Shown piece after piece: positions 40,006 through 49,601 of a stretch of 64,000 nucleotides of DNA. Source of the stretch: Gracilaria gracilis (taxonomy: Eukaryota > Rhodophyta > Florideophyceae > Gracilariales > Gracilariaceae); contig JARGSG010000025.1 of assembly GCA_030374805.1 (NCBI GenBank), forward strand, positions 744,001-808,000, read 5' to 3'. The stretch's first letter is position 1; each line of letters starts with the position of its first letter. Below the pieces are notes generated by a model that was given only the letters and a program-made list of their open reading frames with translations, was not told the origin of the DNA and did not search any database. The translations under genes and the position numbers were made by a program.

Positions 40006-40503
40006 GGATAATCTTTGGGGAGGAGTGGGGCGATTTGCTGGAGTTCAACAGTCGAAAACGGGTTGCTTCAGGGCAAACACTTGCTGCGATTGTATTATAT
40101 GAATCAACAGCCCCTTGACTTTGACCTTATGCTTCTGTGTTTTGCTCGTTTTGGGTAGTTGGTTGGAGCGAGACGCGAATGTAGCAAATGTTATGTTACA
40201 ACTGTTAAAAACTTTTCTCTTATTGAAAGGTTGGGTCTAATGGACCAATATATTGTACGTGAAGCCACACGAAAGCGGCTACTGCCGCGAAAAACAGCAG
40301 TTTGTGATGTCATCCTTGCTATCCATATTATAAGTCCTTGGCTCGAGTACACTACGAGTCAACGGGTAGTTTGGGTCACTGATTAGTACATTTAGCTCGG
40401 AAAAGTCCCCGAAGGAAAACAAAAAAGTCAATCCTAATGTCCGCAAAACGAGTCATCGTGCGCTTAAGGTTAACGGAGCTTGACTTGCGAAGTACGATCA
40501 ATG
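40006..40503. other. Intergenic region between convergent taxilin and INO1
   Basis: About 0.5 kb of 3' flanks. One 75-codon frame (40159-40386) is not supported. Confidence 0.4.
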
Positions 40504-42120
40504 CTAGTGATGGCCGTTCAAAGCCTTCGTGTGCTGGTAAACGGCAGTGCCGTATCCGTTTCCTGCATGTCTTAGACCGTTCCGGGTAGACATCCGATGT
40601 TCCAGGCGTAGATCGTTCTCGACGGGCAAGCCAGCGCAGACTCGCATCAAGTTTTCAATGCATTGCCTCTGTTTGAATAGAGCATTGACAACGGGGGCCC
40701 CCGGTGGAACCATAGGGGCCTTTAACATGTAAGACAATAAAGAAAGCACAGGGTGAAAGTGTTCGAAGTCAGTCATATCTTCCCGCTTGAATGTGATACG
40801 ACATGAGAGCTCACATAAAAGAACGAGATCAAAAATTAGAGGTGTCGCCAGCAGAGAGTCTTCACATGTGTTATGCATCACGATGGTATTGATGCCTCCC
40901 ATGAATATTTCGGAAGTGTATTCATCCATGGCTCTCTTAGAGTCAGCAACGGCAGGAACGTATTTGATAACAACGACATGATCAGGTTCTTCTCCTTCCT
41001 TGTATAGAATTTGATTTGAGCGAACCATATCGTCAACAACGTTCGATTTCGACGTTTCCTTGGAGCGGAACTGACTAGGAGCGGAAAGATTCTTTCCGTC
41101 ATTGTTTCCTAGATGGTTATATGAAACAATCGAAGTGGGTTTAATCCCTGCGCTGACCAGAAAATCCACCATAACCGACTTCATTTTGGTCTGACCAGAC
41201 TTGAAGTCATCTCCGCCGATAAAAACTTTCTCCTGTTCAGCAAGTTCAATACAGCCAGGTACAAAAGTGTTTTGTGGGGAACCATTGATGTACGGAGCTC
41301 CCTCTAGAATGGACGCAACTGCGAAAATAGTGGAGGGAGAAACCTCAAAATGCGAGTCCCGAATGGCAGCAAGCAAGTTTTCAGAAGTATCGTTAACACC
41401 AGGAATGAGCTCCGAAAAACGTTCGGTGTTGGCAGTCCAAACGACAATCACGCGCTCAACGCCGTTGAGTCGCTTAAACTCGCGGATATCTTTTCTTATA
41501 TGTTCTAAGTGAGCATTCTTATCATTTCCAGCGATGAGATTGTTCGCTCGGTCACTTTGGTTTGCAGCGATGAAGTCTGGGTAGTAGATAGAGGGGAGCG
41601 GGAGCAGCTGCTCGAGTTGGGGAATGAGTTGTCGCTGTAAGTCATAGTCAAGAACTTGTGCACGCTGCATCGCGTGAGCCAGATTTGCATCGTTAATATC
41701 CCAGCCGCCTATGACAATGTCTTTAGGGTCAAGCATAGGAAGCACTGAGTGCATAGGAATGTACACATCATGCCCTTTGTGATCGTGACCTATACGAACT
41801 GTAGACGAGAGCAAGACAGATCCAAAGTAGTTTGGAGTCTGGACACCGGTTTTGGTGTTCCAGGTGATTTGATGAGTGTTAGCATAATTGGCGGCAGTGA
41901 AAGTGGAGCCGTTGTTACCGCCCCAGCCTACGAGCATGACACCGACTTTTGCAACGTTCTTGGAGGTGCGAAATGTGTAGCATTCGGTGCTCGGTGTGAC
42001 AGATGCTCCATCGAACTCAACCGACACTTTGGAGGTTGTATACAAAAAGTCGGCTTCGATGGCATCTTCGTCCTCACGGACATGAGGCGCGTCAACATGA
42101 AAGCGATTCGTGAACACCAT
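40504..42120 (-). CDS. INO1: Inositol-3-phosphate synthase
   Basis: 538 aa from [12 protein letters not shown] at 42120. It converts glucose 6-phosphate to myo-inositol 3-phosphate with an NAD hydride relay, the first step of inositol synthesis. The NAD-binding loop is [17 protein letters not shown]. Other invariant blocks are [88 protein letters not shown], and [20 protein letters not shown], with the catalytic lysines in FKSGQTK and the KSNVVDDM region. Length and order match plant and fungal enzymes, with no transit peptide, so the enzyme is cytosolic. Single exon. The start is followed upstream by a 33-base C tract about 520 bp away. Confidence 0.97.
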   Translation of the reverse strand: MVFTNRFHVDAPHVREDEDAIEADFLYTTSKVSVEFDGASVTPSTECYTFRTSKNVAKVGVMLVGWGGNNGSTFTAANYANTHQITWNTKTGVQTPNYFGSVLLSSTVRIGHDHKGHDVYIPMHSVLPMLDPKDIVIGGWDINDANLAHAMQRAQVLDYDLQRQLIPQLEQLLPLPSIYYPDFIAANQSDRANNLIAGNDKNAHLEHIRKDIREFKRLNGVERVIVVWTANTERFSELIPGVNDTSENLLAAIRDSHFEVSPSTIFAVASILEGAPYINGSPQNTFVPGCIELAEQEKVFIGGDDFKSGQTKMKSVMVDFLVSAGIKPTSIVSYNHLGNNDGKNLSAPSQFRSKETSKSNVVDDMVRSNQILYKEGEEPDHVVVIKYVPAVADSKRAMDEYTSEIFMGGINTIVMHNTCEDSLLATPLIFDLVLLCELSCRITFKREDMTDFEHFHPVLSLLSYMLKAPMVPPGAPVVNALFKQRQCIENLMRVCAGLPVENDLRLEHRMSTRNGLRHAGNGYGTAVYQHTKALNGHH

Positions 42121-42640
42121 ATCGCGCAGCAAAGATTAGTCGCAAGCGCCACGAGTGACGAGCTAGAAGCCTGGGGAAGCTTCGACGGAGAGCGCTGTAG
42201 TTTGGCTACAGGAAGTGGCGGCGTTGAAGTGGCTAGCTAGAGGTGGCGCTAACTGTAGAAGTACTGCGACGAAAAGCGCGTCTAGGTGTGGATGTAGACG
42301 ATGTGTAGCAAGCTTTAAAAGCGACTGTTTATCGGCTGTATCAAGCGGTGGCTGCTCGGGGTGCAGAAATGCACGAGCCGTGAATATAAACGTTTTGGAG
42401 CTCCCAAGCATGCGATGATCATTCATTGGCCACATCACAGTTGCATGGCGGCAGCTGTGAACACTGAGGTCCACCTATTCAGCGCCTTGGTATAATTGCA
42501 GGTGCAAAGATAGGGCCAAAACCGCCGCCAACGGTTCTGGCAATTGTGCTCTCGAATAGTGCCCTTTGCAGCATGCTCATCCATTCCCATACATATCCTA
42601 TCTGTACAACTGCCATTTTGGTTTTGAATTCACCGCAGCT

Positions 42641-42677
<37 letters not shown>

Positions 42678-43197
42678 ACAGGCCTGGCACGCCTGTACGA
42701 TCGCAAACACGGTATACGCAGCTTAAACTGCTTTTACAATGTCATGCGATGGCGATGGTGAGCTGCAGTGTACTCTACAAATTAGGAAGATCGCATGGAA
42801 AACAACAAAAACAACCGCACCGATAGCGACAATGACGGTGCTTTGTCTCCACTCCCGTTTTTTCCCCTCGTTCATTGTTCAAGAGGCCAGCTCTCTAGCA
42901 GTTAATTCAAAGCCATCTAGCTTCTTCTAACCCCGCCCGGTAGGATTGCACTGTTGTATCAGCTGTTGATAGCTTCTTTCGTCTCTACTCGTGTGACTGC
43001 TAACCGTCCAAGATTTGTTCACACAATATCCGAATGGGCTTCAACCTAGAACCTCACAACAACCTTCAGTTTTCAATGTCCGCATTAAAGAACAAAGTGC
43101 TCTAATCTGTTAAAAGAGGATATGCAGTCTCATTACTTTGCAAGTGGAACGTAATGCACAAGGTCGTTTCAAACGCCCGGTCTACAAGCGCTCGCTA
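42121..43197. other. Gene-free region upstream of INO1 with a C33 tract
   Basis: About 1.1 kb, including the INO1 promoter. No open frame is supported. The homopolymer tract is listed separately. Confidence 0.4.
42643..42675. repeat. Homopolymer tract, 33 consecutive C on the plus strand
   Basis: Directly visible C33, immediately followed by TCACAGG. On the INO1 coding strand it is G33, a strong quadruplex former. Its length is likely to vary and may be imprecise in the assembly. Confidence 0.93.
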
Positions 43198-43398
43198 CTA
43201 ATATCTTCGAAAGATATTGCTCAAGCTGATGAAAACGTGACGTAACTTATGCGCCACATGAAGCTGTGGCCGCATCGCTTCCGCTTTTCTATACGTCACC
43301 AATGTGTCAAAATACCTTGGTAGCAATGGCAACAATAGATCCAAACTCGCTCGTCTTGTTACTCTCCTTCCAATATCTCCACATTTCACCAGCATCAC
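43198..43398 (-). mobile_element. LINE (non-LTR retrotransposon) C-terminal fragment A
   Basis: About 66 codons. PRYFDTLVTYRKAEAMRPQL aligns with PRRFETLVSLREAEVALSQL of the neighbouring fragment at 43756-44118, so both derive from the same family. The frame ends before the zinc-knuckle part. Very short and decayed. Confidence 0.45.
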
Positions 43399-43515
43399 GA
43401 CTTGTGGTCCACCGGTAACTGTAACGGCCGTGTCGGCAAATCGTTTACATCATCATTCTCATTGGTTCCACAGTAACTAAACACCTTCACGTAAGGATTG
43501 TTTGCTAGGCTAACA

Positions 43516-43528
43516 TCTTCTTCTTCTT
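43516..43528. repeat. Short TTC repeat, possible LINE tail
   Basis: TTC repeats followed by TTAATTGTGG. On the minus strand this reads as a (GAA)n tail after CCACAATTAA. The same arrangement (TTAAGTGTGG) recurs at 44238-44258. It could be the 3' end of the minus-strand LINE fragment at 43756-44118. Confidence 0.45.
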
Positions 43529-43719
43529 AATTGTGGATAGCAGTCCTCTTAAGCTACCATTTGCATCAAGAAACTCCTTTAATCCCTCGTTCTACATGAA
43601 ACACACAAGCTCTCGGCCTTTCTGAACGGAGAATGTTTCATTTGGAGCTATACTGCATTCTAGTGATAGGATGCTCTCGTCCACAATCAAGAAGAACAAG
43701 GCTACATTCAAAGCATATT

Positions 43720-43738
43720 TCTCTCTCTCTCTCTCTCT
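43720..43738. repeat. CT dinucleotide microsatellite
   Basis: About nine CT units, immediately downstream (minus strand) of LINE fragment B. Confidence 0.9.
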
Positions 43739-43755
43739 GATACGGGCGCGGTAGT

Positions 43756-44118
43756 CTAATTCCTACTTACCGCAGCGCGTTTCTGTTGGAAGAAACGCTT
43801 TCTCACCAGAAAACCCAGCACTCTTTCAGGCCATTTTCTAATTATCTCCCCTACGCTCATTCGTCGACGATCTTGACGAGGTGGTAGGCATACCATTCTA
43901 GAAGCCGTCCTCATCGGGCACCGTAATACGTAGTGCTCAACATCATTGATAACACCCGGTCTACATTGGCAAACTGTTCGCTTTCCAGTCAGGTAAGTTG
44001 CCAATGGGTGTAGAAATGATGTGTGCCCAACGAACAGTTGCGACAAGGCAACCTCTGCCTCTCTCAAAGAAACCAGCGTTTCGAAGCGACGGGGAACCGC
44101 TGTCAGTAAAGGATACAT
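43756..44118 (-). mobile_element. LINE C-terminal fragment B with zinc-knuckle-like motif
   Basis: 120 codons. The segment CQCRPGVINDVEHYVLRCP matches the CxC...EH..L.CP signature that follows the RNase H domain in many non-LTR retrotransposons. It is preceded by LSQLFVGHTSFLHPLATYL, the helix that usually precedes this motif (L..LRTGH.PL..YL). The basic end is followed by the CT microsatellite. Only the last part of the element is present (5' truncated). Confidence 0.6.
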
Positions 44119-44164
44119 TCTTCGTCGGGTTGTTAAAGCATATTTAGCTTTCTACAGGAGCTTG

Positions 44165-44183
44165 TCTTCTTCTTCTTCTTCTT
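44165..44183. repeat. TTC microsatellite
   Basis: About six TTC units between LINE fragments B and C. Confidence 0.85.
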
Positions 44184-44237
44184 GTCCGTGGGAGAAATGT
44201 AAGATTTCAAGCCTGCTTCTCCCTGACGTACCGTTAT

Positions 44238-44255
44238 TTTCTTCTTCTTCTTCTT
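44238..44255. repeat. TTC microsatellite, possible LINE tail
   Basis: Six TTC units followed by TTAAGTGTGG, like the repeat at 43516. Confidence 0.8.
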
Positions 44256-44336
44256 AAGTGTGGTTTATTACTCTTTATTGCGAAGCGATAAGAATGCTAC
44301 ACCACCTACATGTAGCCTTCTCTCCTAGCCGGAAGT

Positions 44337-44687
44337 GTGTTGGCCTCCTTTGGAGACTCGACCACTGACCAAGAATACCGTTGTTTTCATAAGCAAATGA
44401 ACAGTGCGTGCATGTTGAGGCTATCGGATGTAACGTTGGCGCAATTTGCCACTCGGCACGTTCCAACGCTCCACCCGGTGAGCTCGTATCTGAACGGAAA
44501 GGTACTACGCGCGGTTAAGAAAGACGTAGATCACGTTCTTTTTCGCTGTCCACTAACAAACAAAGCCCGGCGTGACGAACTACCGGCGCCTGAGGAACGG
44601 AAAGACAAACCGTTAGTTGATATGATCAAGCAGTGGCCGGAATCAGGGGCGGCTGACCACAGCAAAGAAGAAAGAATAAGGAGGTGA
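44337..44687 (+). mobile_element. LINE C-terminal fragment C with zinc-knuckle-like motif
   Basis: About 116 codons on the opposite strand to fragments A and B. LSDVTLAQFATRHVPTLHPV and KKDVDHVLFRCPLTNKARRD align with fragment B (LSQLFVGHTSFLHPL, NDVEHYVLRCPMRTASRM), and VDMIKQWPESG aligns with VGEIIRKWPER. The first two Cys of the motif are missing, so it is decayed. About half of the residues differ from fragment B, so the copies are old or come from different subfamilies. Confidence 0.6.
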
Positions 44688-44699
44688 AGTGCTTTCAAA

Positions 44700-46491
44700 G
44701 CACGAACTATCTAAAGAGTAGACTGTACAGTGTAGATTTTGCTGAGAACATATACTGGCTCATTTAGCAAGCACATTAATGCGACCGTGTTTTGTTCTCA
44801 CCCACTCCACGAGCTTTGGAATAATTTGCGGTTAGAGAATCATGTATGGCTCTCCCACATGCACGTTCCGTGCATGTAGTTGGTTGTTGTTGCTTTTGAT
44901 TCAAAAGCTCATCACAGAAGAAACAAACCGTTATGATAAGGGTTTGCTCTTTCGGGCCAGTTGCGAATCTGTACGCCAACGGATTTGCAAGCCGTTGTTG
45001 CTGTGCACATGATGCATGACGCAAGCAGGTGATGATCACGAAATGTTCGAAAAGACTCAAGGGTTGCGGTTAAAGACCACGCGGTTTTTGTCTCCAAAGC
45101 GCGAGATGGTTTTGTGATAATGGCCCACTACAATTAGTGGGCGGTGTTTGGCTGTGGAGACTGCAATGTGATGTAAGTTTAGGTGGGTTTTGCATTTTTG
45201 GTTGTAGTGAGCCATTGGCGGTTCTACTTGAGGTAACGCTACCGTTGGTAGATGAAGCAAGTGAGGCTGCTCTACATGTGGTGAGTAGGCCTAGTGGTGA
45301 GCGAGTGAGTGCGTGGTTTGAAGAAGTGCAAGGGTTTATACGCTTGATGAGTTGTATCTGTAACTTTGGACGACGCTGGCAATGATACATTGCAGAGATG
45401 CTCAATACCAGCGGTAAAAAGCATTAGCACCAAGAACTGTATTGGCTAAATGGGTTTCACGGTTAAATGGTTGGTCCGCAGCGTTTTGTTTCAATTGTGT
45501 CGTTGTATGGATTGCAATTGATGCTGCGGGCATTGATTAAAGCTTATCCACAAGACGGAACGTTTTTGGTTCGGTTCACTGCCGATACAGTTGGTAAAGT
45601 AGAGATGAAGTCTTCATGAAGATGATGTTTTTGGACAAGTTGGCGGCGGAATGAGATAGAGATACTGTGACGTGTCTACGAAGCATAATCGCACACAAAA
45701 AGTTTTTCCGCGCCAGTCGCGGGACGGCGCGCGCGCATCGGGTGGATACAAACGGCAGCACAAACCTGCCCGCTATCTAATCTATGACGCGGCGCGCACG
45801 CGGACGCACGGCCACGCGCGCCAGCCGCCGCCGTGAAGACAACAACCGGCGCGCGCCGCGGAAAGCCACCAAATGCACGGCGGCGGCGCGCGCGCTTCGT
45901 TTGGCCACACGCGTGGCGCGCGCGTGCACTCGTCGTTTTGGCGCGCGCGCACCACGCGCGTGGCGCGTGCCGAGGCGCGCCTGAGCTCGAAGCGACGCGC
46001 CGCGCGCTTGCCAATGGCCGATGCCAAGCGTGTGCAACAGCTGCCGTTCGCGCCGCGTCCCGCTCGTGGGCGGCGCAAGCGCGCCGCCGCGACTGGTGCT
46101 TGTTGTTGTTGGGCGCGCTCCACATCATGAGCCGTGACATGTGCGCTGCCGCTGCCCGCCCGCCGCCTCCGCCGCCGCTGACCGCCCGCTGCCGCTGACC
46201 GCCCGCTGCTGCTGACCGCCCCCTTTCCCCCTTCCCCCTTCCCCCTTCCCCCTTCCCCCTCCGCGGTGCGCCGCGCGCCTTCATCTCCCACTGCACGCTG
46301 CAGTTCAGTTGCTGTCGTCCGCAATCTTTCCGTATCTCTCCGTTCATCCGCTCGTGCACAGCCGCCCCTCTATATACACACCTTACTTGGCTCGTTTTAG
46401 GTATGTTCCTCTTCCTTCCGTACGTGCGCGTATCCCTGTCATCAACTCTCACACCGCCCTCTCGCCGTACCTCCCTTTGCAGTGCGTCCTC
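44700..46491. other. Gene-poor region, GC-rich in its right half, upstream of the potassium channel
   Basis: 44.7-45.7 kb has ordinary composition and no supported gene (82 codons at 45137-45385 + are unsupported). From about 45.7 to 46.2 kb it is extremely CpG-rich with alternating GCGCGC runs. A GT-AG pair at 46401 (GGTATGTT) and 46482 (CTTTGCAG) could mark an 82-nt intron in the 5' UTR of the channel gene. Confidence 0.4.
46180..46259. repeat. GC-rich 17-bp tandem repeat followed by a TTCCCCC array
   Basis: Two and a half copies of a 17-bp unit beginning GACCGCCCGCTGC (about 46180-46218) run into six C5 tracts separated by TT or TTT (46219-46259). The minus strand thus has six G5 tracts, a strong quadruplex candidate about 235 bp upstream of the channel start. 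Confidence 0.85.
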
Positions 46492-48576
46492 ATGGCCCCG
46501 ACTTCCCCGCCGCCGTCCGACTCCTCTAACAGGCACCGTCGCTTCGGCTCCGGCTTTGCCAATCTCATCTCCAGAACTACATATTCCAATTCAGTCGATG
46601 GTACCTTGCGCACCACCGACTCCTCCGCCTCGGATTACAATGACCTCCCTCGTCGCACCTCTGACTCCGAGCCGCCGAAGCGTCATTCCGTCTCCCCTCC
46701 TGCAAACACCGACGATGTGCAGATGCGCAATCGCGTCAACGTTCTTCTCAACGAGCAGGCCTTAGAGCATCACGCCCACAGCTCCGATTATTCTCTTCGA
46801 AACAAACTTGTTCATCATCGCCCACATTCATCGCATGGCTTTCTCACCTTCCGCCCAGCCTGGGACATGTTCATGCTCGCCTTGTTGGTTTACGTTGCCA
46901 CCGTTTCCGTCTTTGTTTATTCCTTTCTTGGTGTCTTAGGTGTAGCTAGTGTTTGGTTCTGGATTGAACGTTTGCTTGATGTTTCCTTCATCGCCGATGT
47001 CATTCTTTCATTCTTCTTCCCTCCTTATGACAAGAACGGCCACTTATTATACGATACTCAACCTTCAGACGCTCGCAACCGATACCTCAAGACCTGGTTC
47101 GTCCCGGACGTCGTCTCAGCTTTTCCGTGGGACATTGTAGTCCTGGCCGTTGTAGGCACTCAGAGCGACCAACACTTGCTTCAGTTACCTCGTTTTCTTC
47201 GCATTGTGCGTCTCTTCAAGCTTGTGCGCCTCTTCCGCTTTCTCCGTCTGTCCGCCGTCTTCAGGTTCTTCGAGGTCAAGTTCAGGCTCAAGTACGGTCA
47301 TGTGCGCCTCGTGTCCTTGTACGTCACCGTCATTCTCATTGCGCATTGGTTTGCGTGCGCCTTCTTCTATTTTGGCTCCCTTGGTCTGGACAATCCATGG
47401 ACAGCTGAAGATTATGTGCCGGCAGATTTGTTTGGCAAGTACATGACCGCTCTGTACTTTTCGGTGTACACCGTCACCACCATTGGGTATGGCGATGTCA
47501 CGCCGGAGAACACAGTTGAACGAACGTACACCACCATCATCATGTTTTTGGGAGCGGCCTGCTTTGCGTACGTCATCTCACAAGTGTCCAACATATCCGT
47601 TGAGCTCAACCGGTCATCTGAACGTTTCCGAAACACAATGGATGAACTGACGGACCTTCAACAGTCAAGGGACCTTCCACAGGATCTTGTCACACAGATT
47701 CGGCTATACTTTCATCGCGCAAACCGTAGTCCTGAGCTTGAGTGTGAACGCTCATTGCTCAATAGAATGACCAGAGGCCATCGAATGCAAGTTTTGAAAC
47801 ATATCTATAGCACACGTCTTACCAACTCCAAGCTGTTCGAAAGAATCCCGCCTGCCGCCCTCGATAACGTTTACGACAAGGTTCGAGAGAAGTTTTTCTT
47901 GAGCGGGCAGTGTCTTTACAAGCATGGCGAAAGTCCAAAGAGCTTCTTCATTTTGGTAGATGGCAAGGTTAGAATTGAGGAGCAAGGCGAACAGCCAGTT
48001 ACGATAACCACCCCTGGTAAGATGTTTGGGGATAGTGACCTCCTGTTTTACCAAAAACGGCAAGGGAAGGCAGTATGTTCCGATTTCACAACCGTGATAT
48101 GCGTTCCGCGTGAAGCCGTGATGGAGGTATTACAGGATCACGAAATGGAACTAAAGAGGCTAAGGGACCGAGAGGCTCTTAAACTGTGGGAGAGGGCAAC
48201 CAAAAACGTGAAACAACAAATTCAATACGTGAGGTTTGCAAGGACGTTGCGCTGCAGTGCTGAAGAGTACATGCGCAATAAAGGAAAGGATATCAAGATG
48301 TGCAACCCGGATACGTCGACCCAGGCGATTTTGTCAGGTTTGAGAAACGGGGACGAGGCTCTGCATGTCAAAGCGGGGGAAACCGGTACGGCTCAAAGAA
48401 AGGAACAGAGTGGCACTGGTGGAGCTGCGGGACAAGGCAAGGAATATGCCAGTATTACAGAACTGAAGGCTGAGCTGGAACGCAAGGTGAAGCACATCCA
48501 CCAGCTGGAGAAGAAGCTGGAGTCGGTACAGCGTCACCTTGCTGAGGTGGCGAAAGTAGTAAAGCTAGAGCATTGA
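46492..48576 (+). CDS. Voltage-gated potassium channel with C-terminal cyclic-nucleotide-binding fold (EAG/KAT/CNG type)
   Basis: 694 aa from the ATG at 46492; the frame is open 183 bp upstream only to a TTG. After a disordered N-terminus, S1 begins near FRPAWDMFMLALLVYVATV, S2-S3 include FWIERLLDVSFIADVILSFF, and S4 is RFLRIVRLFKLVRLFRFLRL with regularly spaced Arg/Lys. The pore has TTIGYGDVTPEN (about 328-339), so it is K-selective. S6 is TIIMFLGAACFAYVISQVSNI, followed by a C-linker and a cyclic-nucleotide-binding fold (about 480-546, FFILVDGKVRIEEQG, GKMFGDSDLL). The phosphate-binding Glu and Arg of true cAMP/cGMP sites are not conserved, so ligand binding is doubtful. A terminal coiled coil (about 655-694) may tetramerise. 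Plasma membrane is likely. No ankyrin repeats. Confidence 0.93.
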   Translation: MAPTSPPPSDSSNRHRRFGSGFANLISRTTYSNSVDGTLRTTDSSASDYNDLPRRTSDSEPPKRHSVSPPANTDDVQMRNRVNVLLNEQALEHHAHSSDYSLRNKLVHHRPHSSHGFLTFRPAWDMFMLALLVYVATVSVFVYSFLGVLGVASVWFWIERLLDVSFIADVILSFFFPPYDKNGHLLYDTQPSDARNRYLKTWFVPDVVSAFPWDIVVLAVVGTQSDQHLLQLPRFLRIVRLFKLVRLFRFLRLSAVFRFFEVKFRLKYGHVRLVSLYVTVILIAHWFACAFFYFGSLGLDNPWTAEDYVPADLFGKYMTALYFSVYTVTTIGYGDVTPENTVERTYTTIIMFLGAACFAYVISQVSNISVELNRSSERFRNTMDELTDLQQSRDLPQDLVTQIRLYFHRANRSPELECERSLLNRMTRGHRMQVLKHIYSTRLTNSKLFERIPPAALDNVYDKVREKFFLSGQCLYKHGESPKSFFILVDGKVRIEEQGEQPVTITTPGKMFGDSDLLFYQKRQGKAVCSDFTTVICVPREAVMEVLQDHEMELKRLRDREALKLWERATKNVKQQIQYVRFARTLRCSAEEYMRNKGKDIKMCNPDTSTQAILSGLRNGDEALHVKAGETGTAQRKEQSGTGGAAGQGKEYASITELKAELERKVKHIHQLEKKLESVQRHLAEVAKVVKLEH

Positions 48577-48634
48577 GCCGCATGGTGGTTTACATTGAGT
48601 ATATTTTGTTTTACAAGGGATATGAGTTTGGTTA

Positions 48635-49227
48635 CTACACAGCGAAAGGATGCGTCGGCAGGATGGGCTGCGATGGGCGACCGTAACCATACGTATACAA
48701 AAGGGCTAGCAAAAACTGGAGCACGCGTTGAAGAAAGCGCATTGCACATGACGTGTTGAAAAAGCGCACGGAAGAGGTGTCAGTCTCTTGCGTAGTGAAT
48801 TGCGGATACGTCCGTTAATAAAGCAGACAGCAACAGAAAGAAAACGAACCTGAGCCTGAGCGTTACCATAGTCGGCAGCCTTCCGGTACCACAGCTCGGC
48901 ACATCGGGCCGAGGAAGGACACCTCGGCAATTCAAACACAAGCGAACGCCAGATGGAACTGGTGTTATCCACCAACGTCCTCCAAGAAGTACAGACATTC
49001 CTCACAGCAGCAATATCCCTCGCGGTTGAAAGACGTTCAAAAATGGACAACAGCACCTCATCCGGCAAGTGGTCCGGCGTGGCTGGAGAAGGGGCGGGAT
49101 AAACGCGCGGCGGCGAGGGCGGCGGTGGCGGCAGCAACAGCAACTGCCTTCGCGCCAGCGGCGGTCGTAAGAACGACGCCAAGCCCACGCTATGGCAGAG
49201 GCGCTCTTCCCTCGAGGAGCCGTCCAT
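48635..49227 (-). CDS. F-box protein with a Sel1-like repeat, two exons
   Basis: Spliced: exons 49227-48850 and 48715-48635, 152 aa. The 134-nt intron has GTTCGT and CTCCAG ends. The F-box is at about 50-95 (HLPDEVLLSIFERLSTARDI, AVRNVCTSWRTLVDNTSSIW). It is followed by one Sel1-like repeat that spans the splice: AELWYRKAADYGNAQAQ joins FLLALLYTYGYG, which fits the consensus A..WY.KAA..GNA.AQ..L...Y..G.G. F-box proteins recruit substrates to SCF ubiquitin ligases and Sel1 repeats are protein-binding. The N-terminus has a Pro run. The acceptor was chosen because it completes the Sel1 repeat; no transcript was available. It converges with the potassium channel gene (58 bp apart). Confidence 0.75.
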
Positions 49228-49601
49228 CGTGGCTGCGGCGGCTCACGAAGGAACACAGACGGCGGCGAAGCGAAACGGGCGTCAAATGCGGCGGGCGGAG
49301 GTGCTGATGACGACACAGCGAAGTGTGGAGAGATGGCGCGCGTGCGAGGCGCGTCCACTGCTCGACGTGATGGCGCCACCTCAGCGAGCGGGTGCGTTGG
49401 AGGGAGCCGTGCGAGCACGTGTGGCTGCGCGTGCATTATGCGCTGTGCAGCTGGCACGCGTCCATTGGAGTTACACGCTCGGGGCGGCTGTGCATCACGC
49501 GCAGCTCAAACGACGCTTCATCTCAAGCGCAACCGCAAGCATCCTTCTCCTTCCGCTTCGGAGCAGCCGAGCACAACGCTTCTACGAAGATAGCATCTGT
49601 G

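Noticed and set aside
45676-46536. Long minus-strand frames in the GC-rich block upstream of the potassium channel
   Set aside because: Several frames are open on both strands because stops are rare at this GC content; products are Arg/Ala-rich without motifs.
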